Of a DNA stretch of 64,000 nt, positions 9,627 to 19,450 are shown piece by piece. Source of the stretch: an uncultured Alteromonadaceae bacterium (GTDB lineage: Bacteria; Pseudomonadota; Gammaproteobacteria; Enterobacterales; Alteromonadaceae); assembly GCA_947501935.1 (NCBI GenBank), contig CANMXU010000011.1:80402-144401 (forward strand). Reading direction: 5' to 3'. How positions within the stretch are numbered: position 1 is the stretch's first letter; each line of letters opens with the position of its first letter. The position numbers and the translations under genes were made by a program. Under the pieces are notes generated by a model. It saw nothing but the letters and a program-made list of their open reading frames with translations. It did not search any database and was not told where the DNA came from.

Positions 9627-9666
9627 AAAAAAAGCACCTTACCTTTGGGAGAAAAAGTAAGGTGCT
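9627..9666 (-). terminator. Rho-independent terminator after the large GH16 gene
   Basis: Read on the minus strand, AGCACCTTAC (9666-9657) pairs with GTAAGGTGCT (9642-9633) and is followed by a run of seven T (9633-9627). It would end transcription of the gene at 9754-13167 before the GH17 gene. Confidence 0.85.
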
Positions 9667-9753
9667 AAAATAATGGGAGTTCTCTAGTTCTTGTTATGAT
9701 TAATAGTGCTTGGTTTTTAGGCCGCTATTTAGAGATATTCCCTTTCATATTCA

Positions 9754-12700
9754 TTAATCGGTAATATTTCCGAAGGTGATATTATCAAAGTAACTTACAG
9801 TTTCACTTGCTCGACCTGCATCAAAATCAGGAAATACAATTACTGAAGTAATACCAATGGTTTCTGGTGTTCCTATACGGCTAGTAAAATCGAAGGTTAG
9901 TTCTTCCCATTCATTCACTTTAGTATTTGGCACCTTTAATTCAGCTTGTGCAGCAGCACCTACTGAAAATTTCAAGCCAACGTCGCTTATAACTGACTTA
10001 TATACCATGATTTTTACAATACTGTTGGTTGCGTCCATGGTAAATGTCGGTGTTCCGCCTGCAGTTTCAGTACCAGCCCAAGCTGCACCAGCCTGTCTTG
10101 CTGTAAACTGAGCAACGACTGCTGAGTCATTAACTGATGATGAACCAGGGTTAGCAACAAATTCAAGCGCAGGGTTATCGACGTTTTCAAAAACAGCCCA
10201 AGTAAAGTCAGCACCTAAGCCACCAGCTTCAAAATCAAATGGTGTACCAACGGCGGTAAAATTACCGGTAACAACTTCACCACCACCGTCTCCAGCTTCT
10301 GCAGCAGGTGGAGTGAAGTCATCAAAGTAAAAGGTCCAGTTTGCAGCATCACCAGCGACATCACCCATTACACCATTTTCAAAAATCAGTGTTAAACGTG
10401 TTTCACCAGTACTTGAGCTGCCACTGAAGTCAAAGCTTAACTCTTCCCAACCAGAGCCGGTATGGTTCGCTGTTTTTTCATTATTCATGTCGTCAAATTT
10501 AACCAATACCGGTACTGCGCGTTGTGACCATACTTTCATGGTAATTACGCTGTTTTCTGGTATGGCTACTGGCGTATCAAAAGTCATCGTTGACCCGCCC
10601 CATGTTTGACCCGCACCTTTTAGCATTTGGCCAACTTGCGCACTGGTATTAATACCATTTGATTGTGGGTTAGCAATAACACTTGCTACGCCGCCATCAA
10701 AATCACTAAAAGTATATGATGCTGCTGACGCTTCAAAATCAATGGCTGAACCGTCACTTGGCGTATCGTCTACTGGAGTATCGTCTACAGGGGTATCGTC
10801 CACTGGAATGTCTTCACCTAGCTGCCAGCGAATATTGTCTAACTGGAAGGTAATACCTTGTTGATTGCCCCATGTTGGGAAGATAACTAAACCGGTGTTT
10901 GTTGATTTAAGGTTTAAGCCTTGGTTGGCTAAATCATCAACTGCTAGCGTGATAGTTTGCCATTCACCGTCACCGTTTACATTTAATACACGGTCGCCTG
11001 TACCGCATGGACTGATGCAATCAACTTTATAGGTAAAGCCAGTAGTATCGGCCTTAATATCAAAAATTAAATTACCACCGCTAAACGAGCTTAAGTCAAC
11101 CGGTTGAGCAGATTGAATATAAAATACACCGTCGCCACCATCAGCATTAAAGGTAACTTCCATCACAGTGTCATGGCCAGTTTCACCGCTGTCAACAAGC
11201 TGCCAATTAACGTGATTAGCCGTATCGCCAGTGTAATAATCACTGCTTACTACGTTATCCCAGCCACCGGCACCATTGGTCCAAGTTTCTTCATTAACGC
11301 TATCAATAAATACATCAAGTACTTCTACATCAATTTCAACAGCTGGCGCTTTTATGCCACAGCCATTGTTGTTTTTATGACCACAAACCACTTGAATATT
11401 ATCTATTTGAACATGAGCAGCACCGCTAAATTCAACAATAAATAAGTTATTTACAGCTGCGGTGTTAAGTGGTTGATCACCAGAGTTTGCGGTAAATTCG
11501 TTCACCGGAACAGATAAAGATATCCAAGTATCTTTCGCTAAATCAGCCACTGCTAGATTTTTAAAACCTAATGCCGGCCAGACGCTGTCCATTTTGATCG
11601 AAATAGTACTGTCATTAGGAGTTACAGCGCTGTCGATATAAAGGTCGAATTTGATTTCACCTGCACCAAGTTTCCACCATTCAGCCGAATTTCCCATGCC
11701 GTATAGGTCGAATATTTCGCCGTCAGTTGCACTAATTGCGATGTTACCCATATCACCGGTGGTAATATCTAAAACCGTACCGTGATCACCACCAATATCT
11801 TGCTCAACAACGGTAATGCCGCCATTATCCCAAGCAACACCTACTTGTAAACCACGCGTAACTGTTTCGCCGTTTAGCTCCCAACTTAATTCACTTATAC
11901 CGTCGTCAAATAATGTTTGACTGGCAACAAAAACGCTTTGTGCTGCAGGAGCTACAACAGTTGAGTTAATATTGTTAGCACAACCAGTTCCTGTTTCTTC
12001 ACCGCTATCACATTGATATACACGCACATAATCTACTAACATTTCTGCTGGAAATACTGTGTCATCGTTTGGTGAACCCGGCCAGTTACCGCCTACTGCT
12101 AAGTTAAATAATAAATGGAAGTCTTGATTAAAAGGCGCATCAGGAGCAGAAACATAACCTTGCTCATCATCAGCGTAAAAATAGCTCCACCAGGTATCTG
12201 AAGTTACTGTTGCGTAGTGTACGTCATCAATAAACCAGCGAATTTCGTCTTGTTCCCACTCAATAGCATAGATGTGAAATTCATCAATTGGCGTTCTATC
12301 GCCATTGCCGCCGGCGCTAGTATTAAGTGGCCAAGGCATACCATAATGCAAGGTGCCGTAAGTCACATCATCAGTAACGCCAGGACTTACCGCTTCCATA
12401 ATGTCTATTTCACCACCTGATGCCCAACCGCCATAAGCGCTATCGGTTGGTAACATCCAAAATGCTGACCATAACCCTTGGCCAACCGGAGTTTTTACAC
12501 GTGCTTCAATACGGCCGTATTTAATATCAACTTTATTATCGCTACGCATGCGACCAGAAGTATAAGGATAACCACTAGTAGGCTCTTCTTTAGCACTGAT
12601 AATTAAATTACCATCAGCTACGGTAATGTTTTCACCTTTGTACCACTGCTCTTCATTATTGCCCCATGCAGTAAGGCCATATTCTGCGCCATCACCTGAT

Positions 12701-13167
12701 TGAATATTCCAGTTGTCAGTGTTTAAGCTAGTACCGTCAAATTCATCACTCCAAACCATGGTCCATTCACTACCTGAACTGGCCACGGCAACGGTGATCA
12801 CAAACGATTGTGATACTTCATCTTTACCATCAGAAGTGGTTATGGTGACATCATGGTCACCAACATCAGCTGATGAAGGGGTGCCTGATAAAACCCCAGA
12901 GGCAGAATCAAATGTTAACCAGCTTGGTAACACGCTTGCTGACATAGTAAGTGTATCGGCAGTGTCGCCGTCACTTGCCATAAAGGTATAGCTATATGCT
13001 GCTTGTGGCTGCGCCATTAATTCTGGCGTGCTATCAATGGTTGGTACCTTATTAATTTCAGGGTCGATCCATGCGGGTGCATCGGCATCCGTTAGACAGC
13101 CTGTTAATGATAAGGCAATACTGGAAACCAGTAATAGCTGTGGAAATTTGTTTAATTTCTTCTTCAT
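9754..13167 (-). CDS. Multidomain GH16 beta-1,3-glucanase (laminarinase) lipoprotein with accessory domains
   Basis: This 1137-residue lipoprotein starts with a type II signal peptide ending Leu-Thr-Gly-Cys (Cys24). A putative Ig-like (He_PIG) domain occupies about residues 40-128 (PSWLTFDSASGVLSGTP). A GH16 catalytic domain spans about 133-395, with the motif EIDIME giving nucleophile Glu253, Asp255 and acid/base Glu258. At least four beta-sandwich, carbohydrate-binding-like modules follow. The first two (about 405-600 and 615-790) look related to each other, and the last two (about 800-960 and 975-1135) form another pair. An Asp-rich linker (VDDTP three times) separates the pairs. It probably cleaves insoluble or long laminarin at the cell surface. 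Putative operator D lies 80 bp upstream, divergent from the GH16 gene at 13529. I could not assign the accessory domains to named CBM families. Confidence 0.9.
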   Translation of the reverse strand: MKKKLNKFPQLLLVSSIALSLTGCLTDADAPAWIDPEINKVPTIDSTPELMAQPQAAYSYTFMASDGDTADTLTMSASVLPSWLTFDSASGVLSGTPSSADVGDHDVTITTSDGKDEVSQSFVITVAVASSGSEWTMVWSDEFDGTSLNTDNWNIQSGDGAEYGLTAWGNNEEQWYKGENITVADGNLIISAKEEPTSGYPYTSGRMRSDNKVDIKYGRIEARVKTPVGQGLWSAFWMLPTDSAYGGWASGGEIDIMEAVSPGVTDDVTYGTLHYGMPWPLNTSAGGNGDRTPIDEFHIYAIEWEQDEIRWFIDDVHYATVTSDTWWSYFYADDEQGYVSAPDAPFNQDFHLLFNLAVGGNWPGSPNDDTVFPAEMLVDYVRVYQCDSGEETGTGCANNINSTVVAPAAQSVFVASQTLFDDGISELSWELNGETVTRGLQVGVAWDNGGITVVEQDIGGDHGTVLDITTGDMGNIAISATDGEIFDLYGMGNSAEWWKLGAGEIKFDLYIDSAVTPNDSTISIKMDSVWPALGFKNLAVADLAKDTWISLSVPVNEFTANSGDQPLNTAAVNNLFIVEFSGAAHVQIDNIQVVCGHKNNNGCGIKAPAVEIDVEVLDVFIDSVNEETWTNGAGGWDNVVSSDYYTGDTANHVNWQLVDSGETGHDTVMEVTFNADGGDGVFYIQSAQPVDLSSFSGGNLIFDIKADTTGFTYKVDCISPCGTGDRVLNVNGDGEWQTITLAVDDLANQGLNLKSTNTGLVIFPTWGNQQGITFQLDNIRWQLGEDIPVDDTPVDDTPVDDTPSDGSAIDFEASAASYTFSDFDGGVASVIANPQSNGINTSAQVGQMLKGAGQTWGGSTMTFDTPVAIPENSVITMKVWSQRAVPVLVKFDDMNNEKTANHTGSGWEELSFDFSGSSSTGETRLTLIFENGVMGDVAGDAANWTFYFDDFTPPAAEAGDGGGEVVTGNFTAVGTPFDFEAGGLGADFTWAVFENVDNPALEFVANPGSSSVNDSAVVAQFTARQAGAAWAGTETAGGTPTFTMDATNSIVKIMVYKSVISDVGLKFSVGAAAQAELKVPNTKVNEWEELTFDFTSRIGTPETIGITSVIVFPDFDAGRASETVSYFDNITFGNITD

Positions 13168-13246
13168 GTTGTTCCGCCTTTATTGTATTTATTTGAACTT
13201 TACTATTTCAAAATTACAGAAAGGCTGATGGAAAAGTAGTCAAAAT

Positions 13247-13280
13247 CGTTCAAGCGGACTAACCGAGAGGTGAAATGAAC
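13247..13280 (-). promoter_or_regulatory. Putative LytTR-type tandem operator, site D (large GH16 gene)
   Basis: On the minus strand, unit 1 is GTTCATTTCACCT (13280-13268) and unit 2 is GTCCGCTTGAACG (13259-13247), with starts 21 bp apart. Unit 1 matches the consensus GTCCRCTTTACCG at 9 of 13 positions. It faces the gene ending at 9754. Confidence 0.5.
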
Positions 13281-13383
13281 TACCACGCTAATTTGATGTT
13301 TAAAAAGTAAGGCATGAAATTGTTTGAACTTGGCTACACCCTGCTAATTACTTGCCTAAGCATCCGCTCTAAAAATTATTATT

Positions 13384-13417
13384 TTCTTATTTACCGCACC
13401 CTCAGTCCGTTTTAACT
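13384..13417 (+). promoter_or_regulatory. Putative LytTR-type tandem operator, site C (second GH16 operon)
   Basis: Unit 1 is TTCTTATTTACCG (13384-13396) and unit 2 is GTCCGTTTTAACT (13405-13417), 21 bp apart, 112 bp before the GH16 gene at 13529. The string TTTACCGCAC at 13390-13399 recurs exactly at site E (22770-22779). The whole gap 13168-13528 appears to be a divergent promoter region holding sites C and D. Confidence 0.55.
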
Positions 13418-13528
13418 CGTTTTGATTGTCATTCCTTCTGGCTACTCTATGGTTGAATGTAATTATTAAATACCCAACAACAAACGCACAACATTGTGCA
13501 TGTAGTTTTGTTTAAGGTTTGAGAAAAA

Positions 13529-14998
13529 ATGAAAAAAAAATTACCAACTAATTGCTTGAAAACAACCTTGCTATCAATGGCTATTGGCTTTGCATTATCT
13601 GCTTGTACAACAGACGAAGATAAAAACTCAGCTAATTTAGCTCAAGCACCTCAGCCATTATCAGCTGATAGAACACTTGCAGAGCCAACAACTTCGCACG
13701 TATTTAATCGCAATGTTGTTTGGGCAGTTAATGTTGGCGGCGAGCAGTATCAAGCTATTGATGGCATTACTTATCAAGCTGATAACTTAAAACTAACAAG
13801 TAATAAAGGCAGCATTAATACAATTAAAGGCTCACAAGACAGTGAACTTTTTAAAAGTTATCGTTCGGGTGATTTATCTATAAAGCAACCTTTGGAAAAT
13901 GGCCGTTATGAGCTGATATTAAAATTTGCTGAACCAGAAAATATTGCTACTGGCGAGCGCGTGTTTGATGTTTATGCCCAGAATAAACTTGTTATTGACG
14001 AGCTTGACGTAAAACTTGCCCGCGACGGTAAACACAAATCTGCGTTAGTGCGAAGTGTTCATAATGTAATAGTCACTGATGGACAGCTTAATATTGAGCT
14101 AAAGGCCTCAAAAGGTCAGGCGCTGTTAAATGCTATTATTGTTCGTAAAACCACAACAACATCGGTTCAAGCGTCGTCATCAACTACATCAGTTAACTTA
14201 GCAAAGCCTATCAAATCAAAGCATTGGCAGCTGGTTTGGAGTGATGAATTTAATTACCAAGGCAAACCAGACTCAACAAAGTGGAGTTATGATATTTGGC
14301 CTGCGCGTAAAGTAAATGATGAAGACCAAACTTATACCGACCGCTTAAAGAATGTAGAGGTTAAAAACGGTAACTTAGTTATCACCGCTTATAAAGAAGA
14401 TTACAACAACGCCAATTATACCTCGGGCAGAATTCACTCCCAGGGTAAAGGTGATTTTTTATATGGTCGAGCTGAAGTAAGAGCCAAACTGCCGGCAGGG
14501 CAAGGTACATGGTCTGCCATTTGGATGTTACCTAGCAACCCATTTAAATATTCCACTTCTTGTGCACAAGATGACGATTGGCAAGGCAGTTCAACCTGTG
14601 ACGCGTGGCCAAACTCTGGCGAAATAGACATCATGGAACATGTTGGTTACGACATGCAAACCATTCATGGCACGGTTCATAACAAGGCTTATTATTGGGC
14701 TAATTGGGAACAACGCAAAGCGAGTATTGAAGGTGAAAATGTTGAGCAAGCATTTCATTTATATTCAATAGAATGGACTCCTAACGACATCACAGTGTTC
14801 TTTGATGATACCCCGTATTTTTATTATTCAAACGAGTCAACCGGCTGGCAGGCTTGGCCATATGATCACCCTTATCACGTCATTCTTAATTTAGCGATTG
14901 GCGGTGCATGGGGAAGAGCTGGCGGACCAATAGATGACAGTATCTTTCCCGTAGCAATGGAAATTGACTACGTGAGAGTTTTCAAAGCAACACCTTAA
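13529..14998 (+). CDS. GH16 beta-1,3-glucanase lipoprotein with malectin-like domain
   Basis: The 489-residue product has a lipoprotein signal ending Leu-Ser-Ala-Cys (Cys26). A malectin-like or carbohydrate-binding domain covers about residues 60-215, beginning VVWAVNVGGEQYQAIDGITY. A GH16 catalytic domain covers about 220-488, with the motif EIDIMEH giving nucleophile Glu365, Asp367 and acid/base Glu370. It endo-hydrolyses beta-1,3-glucan outside the inner membrane. It is the first gene of an apparent operon with the phosphorylase (53 bp downstream) and two cytosolic GH17 genes, ending at the terminator at 20483. Putative operator C precedes it. The catalytic signature makes the family assignment firm; laminarin specificity comes from context. 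Confidence 0.92.
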   Translation: MKKKLPTNCLKTTLLSMAIGFALSACTTDEDKNSANLAQAPQPLSADRTLAEPTTSHVFNRNVVWAVNVGGEQYQAIDGITYQADNLKLTSNKGSINTIKGSQDSELFKSYRSGDLSIKQPLENGRYELILKFAEPENIATGERVFDVYAQNKLVIDELDVKLARDGKHKSALVRSVHNVIVTDGQLNIELKASKGQALLNAIIVRKTTTTSVQASSSTTSVNLAKPIKSKHWQLVWSDEFNYQGKPDSTKWSYDIWPARKVNDEDQTYTDRLKNVEVKNGNLVITAYKEDYNNANYTSGRIHSQGKGDFLYGRAEVRAKLPAGQGTWSAIWMLPSNPFKYSTSCAQDDDWQGSSTCDAWPNSGEIDIMEHVGYDMQTIHGTVHNKAYYWANWEQRKASIEGENVEQAFHLYSIEWTPNDITVFFDDTPYFYYSNESTGWQAWPYDHPYHVILNLAIGGAWGRAGGPIDDSIFPVAMEIDYVRVFKATP

Positions 14999-15051
14999 AA
15001 GAATTAACATTAAAAGTAGTAGATATACCTCTAGTTTAGGTAGGAATTAAT

Positions 15052-18000
15052 ATGAAAAATTGTGAAATAAATAACAGTCAAACAACCGGTGAATTCATAA
15101 TGTTAGATGATGAGCGTTATTACGCCATTAATAACGTTAACCAAATGGCACCTTTTTTTATCAGTGTCATTTCAAATAGTGATCATTGGCTTTTTGTCTC
15201 ATCAACGGGTGGCTTAACCGCCGGGCGAGTTTCTCCTGAAACCGCATTATTCCCTTATATAACCGTTGATAGAATTCATGAAAGTGATTTACATACCGGT
15301 TGTAAAACGTTATTTCGGGTTGAGCATGACGGAGCCATGGTAAATTGGGAACCCTTTAACCGAGAGCATGACAACCGTTATAAGAACACTCGTAATTTAT
15401 ATAAAAATTTATTAGGTAATAAGCTTTGTTTTGAAGAAATTAATAACGATCTTCAGCTTAAATATAAATACACTTGGTCAACCAGTGAACAGTATGGTTT
15501 TGTTCGTCAATGTGAGTTGGTCAACTTAGCTGATAAACCAGTAAATATTGATCTTATTGACGGTTTTCAGAACATTCTACCGGCAGGAACACCACGTTTC
15601 ACCCAAACAAATTCCAGTAATTTAGTTGATGCCTATAAATGGACTGAATTAGATGAGAGTTCAGGTTTAGCATTTTTTACGGTTTATTCAGGTATTACTG
15701 ACAGAGCAGAGCCTTGCGAGTCGTTAAAAACCAATACCGTATTTTGCTCAGGTTTAGAGCAAAGTAACATATTATTATCGTCTGAACAGTTAGCTAGTTT
15801 TCGCACTGGTGTGTCAGTAACACAGGAAGCACATAAACGTGGTATTCGTGGTGCATATTTAGTTAATTCACAGCTAACTTTAGCACCGAGTCAGCACAAA
15901 ACTTGGCAATTTGTTGCTAATGTTGAACAAAGTCAAAGCCAAGCTACAGCGTTACGTAGTGAGCTATCTGATAGCGAAACATTAACTAATAACATCCAGT
16001 CTTCAATCGCAAAGGGCTCTGATGATTTAGCACGAATAATGGCAACCGCAGACGGCTTTCAGCTAACAGCTGAAGAAAATGTATCAGTGCATCATTACGC
16101 CAACGTGCAATTTAACGTTTTACGTGGTGGCGCTTTTGACAATCATTATCAAATATCGTCTAAAGACTTCTCAAGCACGGTTAATTTATTTAACAGCGAC
16201 GTATATTTACGCCATCAAGAATTCTTTAGATGTTTACCAGCTAGCGTAAATATTGAACAGCTATTGGCACAGGTAAAACAACAAGATGATCAACAGCTTG
16301 AGCGTCTTTGTTATGAATACCTACCGATCTTTTTTGGCCGTCGACATGGCGACCCAAGCCGTCCATGGAACCAGTTTTCAATTAAATTAAAAGATGACAA
16401 TAACAATAGCTTATTAACCTACCAAGGTAACTGGCGAGACATTTTTCAAAACTGGGAAGCCTTAACATTTAGCTACCCTAAGTTTATTGAAAATGTCATT
16501 GCAAAATTTGTTAATGCTTCAACTATTGATGGTTATAACCCTTATCGTATTACCAAAGAGGGCATTGACTGGGAAGTTGAAGAGCCAGATGACCCATGGA
16601 GCTATATCGGTTATTGGGGTGATCATCAGATCATCTATTTACAGAAAATGTTAGAGCTTTCTAAAGAGTTTCACCCGGAAAAACTCAGCGAACTTTTAAG
16701 GCAGCCATTGTTTAGTTACGCTAATGTGCCGTACAAAATAAAGCCTTTTAATGCTTTAGTTAAAAATGCGAAAAGCACAGTTACTTATGATGAAGCGTTA
16801 GCTGAGCGCATTGAAAAGCGTGTTAATAAAATTGGTGCTGATGGTAAATTGATGCTTGATACAAGCGGTGATGTTTATCAAGTTAACTTGCTTGAAAAGT
16901 TAATGGTGCCATTGCTTTGTAAGCTAGGTAATTTAGTGATCGACGGCGGTATTTGGTTAAATACCCAAAGACCTGAATGGAACGATGCCAACAACGCCTT
17001 AGTGGGCCAGGGGGTTTCAGTTGTTACCTTATATTATTTACGCCGATATATTTGTTTCTTGCAAAAGCTTTTAGAAAACGAGTCAGAAGCTACCATTATT
17101 TCTAAAGAAGTAAATGAGTGGATTGCTGAAACGGCTAATGCTTTGAAAAAAGTTCGCCCGTTATTAAATAATGCGCCAATAAGCGCCAGTGAACGCTTTC
17201 AATGTGTTTCTGAACTTGGACAAGCGTCAAGTCGTTATCGCGAAACCGTATATAAACAAGAAGCGTTTTCTGGAAAAATGTTACAACCAATTGGGCAAAT
17301 AAAATTAATGCTTGAAGATGCTTTAGCAGCTATTGAGCACACAATTAGCACCAATGAACGTGAAGACGGTCTCTACAATGCTTATAACTTGCTTGCCTTT
17401 GAAAAAGACACTGTAACAATTGACGATCTTTATCCGATGTTAGAAGGTCAGGTTGCTGCGCTTAGTTCGGGTTCATTTAGCGCTGAAAAAGTTATTTCTG
17501 TAGTAGAAGCCTTGTTCAAAAGTGATGTATACCGCCCAGGTCAAGACACCTTTATGCTATACCCAGACAGAAAGCTTCCGAGCTTTTTGCAAAAAAACTG
17601 TGTTGACTCAGACCAAGTTGAAACTAACCCATTGTTAAAGCAAATGCTTAAAGAAAAAGATGAACGCATCATATTAAAAGATAATGACGGCGTATATCGC
17701 TTTAATGCCGAGCTCACCAATGGTGATGATTTGATGACCCAGCTTGATGCTCTTTCGGGTGTTTATGGTGACTTAGTTGAAATGTCTCGCCATTCATTAC
17801 AGGCGCTTTATGAAGAAGTATTTAAGCATCAGGAGTTTACAGGGCGCTCAGGCGGCATGTTTGGTTTTGAAGGTTTAGGCTGCATTTATTGGCACATGGT
17901 TGCCAAGTTATTGTTAGCAGTGGAAGAAAACTTTTTCAATGCACTTGATAGTGGTGAAGATAAAGCGACTTGTCAGCATTTAGGTAATTTATATTACCGT

Positions 18001-18501
18001 GTGCGCGAAGGGTTAGGTTTTAACAAAACCCCAAGTGAATATGGAGCATTCCCTGCAGACCCATATTCTCATACCCCTAAGCATGCTGGCGCGCAACAGC
18101 CAGGCATGACCGGACAAGTTAAAGAAGAAGTACTAGCCCGTTTTGGCGAGTTGGGAATTAGGGTTAAAAATGGCGCGGTGCAATTTCAAACCCGCTTACT
18201 TCGCCGATGCGAATTTGTTCAAGAAGCAACGCCATTTACCTATTTAGACGTTGATGATAACTGGCAAGAAATTATCGTACCACAAGCGGGCTTAGCCTTT
18301 ACTTGGTGTCAGGTTCCTGTGGTTTATCAAGTCAATGATAGCGAAGCGCCGGCACTAACCATTACCTGGTACGACGGTGTTGTGCAAACCTTAAATGAAC
18401 TCACTTTACCAACACAAGAAAGCGAAAACCTATTTTTACGTAACGGTAAAATTGCTCAAATTTCACTTAACCTAAATTCAACTCAGCTTTTTACTGAATA
18501 A
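15052..18501 (+). CDS. GH149/GH161-like beta-1,3-oligoglucan phosphorylase
   Basis: This 1149-residue protein has no signal peptide and should be cytoplasmic. Its size and architecture (N-terminal beta-sandwich, then an alpha/alpha-barrel) fit the large phosphorylases related to GH94. The motif EWNDANNALVG at residues 642-652 matches the GH94-type catalytic loop, with Asp645 as the likely general acid. Such enzymes split beta-1,3-gluco-oligosaccharides with phosphate to give glucose-1-phosphate, saving ATP. I favour GH149 or GH161 over true cellobiose phosphorylase because of the length and the laminarin context, but cannot choose between them by eye. A second in-frame ATG at 15100 lacks a better ribosome site; AGGAATTAAT precedes the ATG at 15052. 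Confidence 0.78.
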   Translation: MKNCEINNSQTTGEFIMLDDERYYAINNVNQMAPFFISVISNSDHWLFVSSTGGLTAGRVSPETALFPYITVDRIHESDLHTGCKTLFRVEHDGAMVNWEPFNREHDNRYKNTRNLYKNLLGNKLCFEEINNDLQLKYKYTWSTSEQYGFVRQCELVNLADKPVNIDLIDGFQNILPAGTPRFTQTNSSNLVDAYKWTELDESSGLAFFTVYSGITDRAEPCESLKTNTVFCSGLEQSNILLSSEQLASFRTGVSVTQEAHKRGIRGAYLVNSQLTLAPSQHKTWQFVANVEQSQSQATALRSELSDSETLTNNIQSSIAKGSDDLARIMATADGFQLTAEENVSVHHYANVQFNVLRGGAFDNHYQISSKDFSSTVNLFNSDVYLRHQEFFRCLPASVNIEQLLAQVKQQDDQQLERLCYEYLPIFFGRRHGDPSRPWNQFSIKLKDDNNNSLLTYQGNWRDIFQNWEALTFSYPKFIENVIAKFVNASTIDGYNPYRITKEGIDWEVEEPDDPWSYIGYWGDHQIIYLQKMLELSKEFHPEKLSELLRQPLFSYANVPYKIKPFNALVKNAKSTVTYDEALAERIEKRVNKIGADGKLMLDTSGDVYQVNLLEKLMVPLLCKLGNLVIDGGIWLNTQRPEWNDANNALVGQGVSVVTLYYLRRYICFLQKLLENESEATIISKEVNEWIAETANALKKVRPLLNNAPISASERFQCVSELGQASSRYRETVYKQEAFSGKMLQPIGQIKLMLEDALAAIEHTISTNEREDGLYNAYNLLAFEKDTVTIDDLYPMLEGQVAALSSGSFSAEKVISVVEALFKSDVYRPGQDTFMLYPDRKLPSFLQKNCVDSDQVETNPLLKQMLKEKDERIILKDNDGVYRFNAELTNGDDLMTQLDALSGVYGDLVEMSRHSLQALYEEVFKHQEFTGRSGGMFGFEGLGCIYWHMVAKLLLAVEENFFNALDSGEDKATCQHLGNLYYRVREGLGFNKTPSEYGAFPADPYSHTPKHAGAQQPGMTGQVKEEVLARFGELGIRVKNGAVQFQTRLLRRCEFVQEATPFTYLDVDDNWQEIIVPQAGLAFTWCQVPVVYQVNDSEAPALTITWYDGVVQTLNELTLPTQESENLFLRNGKIAQISLNLNSTQLFTE

Positions 18502-18512
18502 CCAGTATGAAT

Positions 18513-18553
18513 TAATAAAGCGTCCTTACATTTTTAAATGAAAGGGCGCTTTG
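18513..18553 (+). promoter_or_regulatory. Intercistronic hairpin between phosphorylase and GH17 genes
   Basis: AAAGCGTCCTT pairs with AAGGGCGCTTT (11 bp, one G-T pair) across an AT-rich loop, just before the GGAGA ribosome site of the next gene. There is no T run. It may stabilise one side of a processed transcript or tune translation rather than terminate. Confidence 0.5.
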
Positions 18554-18562
18554 GAGAATAAA

Positions 18563-19450
18563 ATGTCAAGTAAATATAATAAATACATGTCGTTGGCAGG
18601 TGTTAATTTTTCAAATTTATCTGTTGATGAATTGCGTGCTTTAGCCGGCAATATTTTGGCCGAGAAAATTCATGGCATATCATTTAGTCCTTATGTTGAA
18701 GGACAAGGCCCTGGTACTCAAATTGAAGCTGGGCAAATTACTGAACGCTTAAATGTTATTAAACCCAATATTAATTGGGTACGCTCTTTTTCTTGTACGG
18801 AAGGTAATGAAAAAATTCCGGCTATTTCAAAAGCCAATGGCCTTAATACCATGGTAGGTGTGTGGTTAGACGATGATTTAGAAAATAACGAGAAAGAGCT
18901 AAACAATGCTATTCGTGAAGCAAAAGCAGGCCATGTTGATATTTTAGCGGTTGGTAATGAAGTGCTACTGCGCGGCGACCTAACCGAAGAGCAACTACTT
19001 GATTATATTGCCAGGGCTAAGGCAGCTTTGCCAAATATTGAGGTAGGTTACGTTGATGCCTATTACGAGTTTGAAGAGCACCCACGTGTTGCTGATGCTT
19101 GTGATGTTATTTTGGCTAACTGTTATCCATTTTGGGAAGGCTGTCCTGCTGATTATTCATTACTTTATATGAAAGACATGTACCGCAGAGCATTAAAAGC
19201 CGGCAAGGGTAAACGGGTGATAATTACTGAAACTGGTTGGCCAAATGTAGGCACAGCAGAGCGCGGCGCTGAGCCGTCATATGAAAATGCCTTAAAATAT
19301 TTTATTAACACCTACTTATGGGCAGAAGAAGAAGCTATTGAAATTTTCTATTTTTCATCATTTGATGAAACATGGAAAGTCGCTGATGAAGGTGACGTAG
19401 GCGCTTATTGGGGACTTTGGGACAAAGACGGGAAATTAAAATATGTTTAA
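18563..19450 (+). CDS. Cytosolic GH17-like beta-1,3-glucan hydrolase/transglycosylase
   Basis: The product is a 295-residue GH17-type enzyme without a signal peptide. I start it at the ATG at 18563, which has GGAGA six bases upstream; a TTG at 18551 would only add four residues. The acid/base Glu133 sits in AVGNEVLLR and the nucleophile Glu223 in the classical GH17 motif ITETGWP. It probably shortens or rearranges imported laminari-oligosaccharides for the phosphorylase encoded just upstream. Its last bases overlap the next GH17 gene by 8 bp, indicating translational coupling. It is only distantly similar to the other two GH17 proteins here, so it is not a recent duplicate. Confidence 0.85.
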   Translation: MSSKYNKYMSLAGVNFSNLSVDELRALAGNILAEKIHGISFSPYVEGQGPGTQIEAGQITERLNVIKPNINWVRSFSCTEGNEKIPAISKANGLNTMVGVWLDDDLENNEKELNNAIREAKAGHVDILAVGNEVLLRGDLTEEQLLDYIARAKAALPNIEVGYVDAYYEFEEHPRVADACDVILANCYPFWEGCPADYSLLYMKDMYRRALKAGKGKRVIITETGWPNVGTAERGAEPSYENALKYFINTYLWAEEEAIEIFYFSSFDETWKVADEGDVGAYWGLWDKDGKLKYV

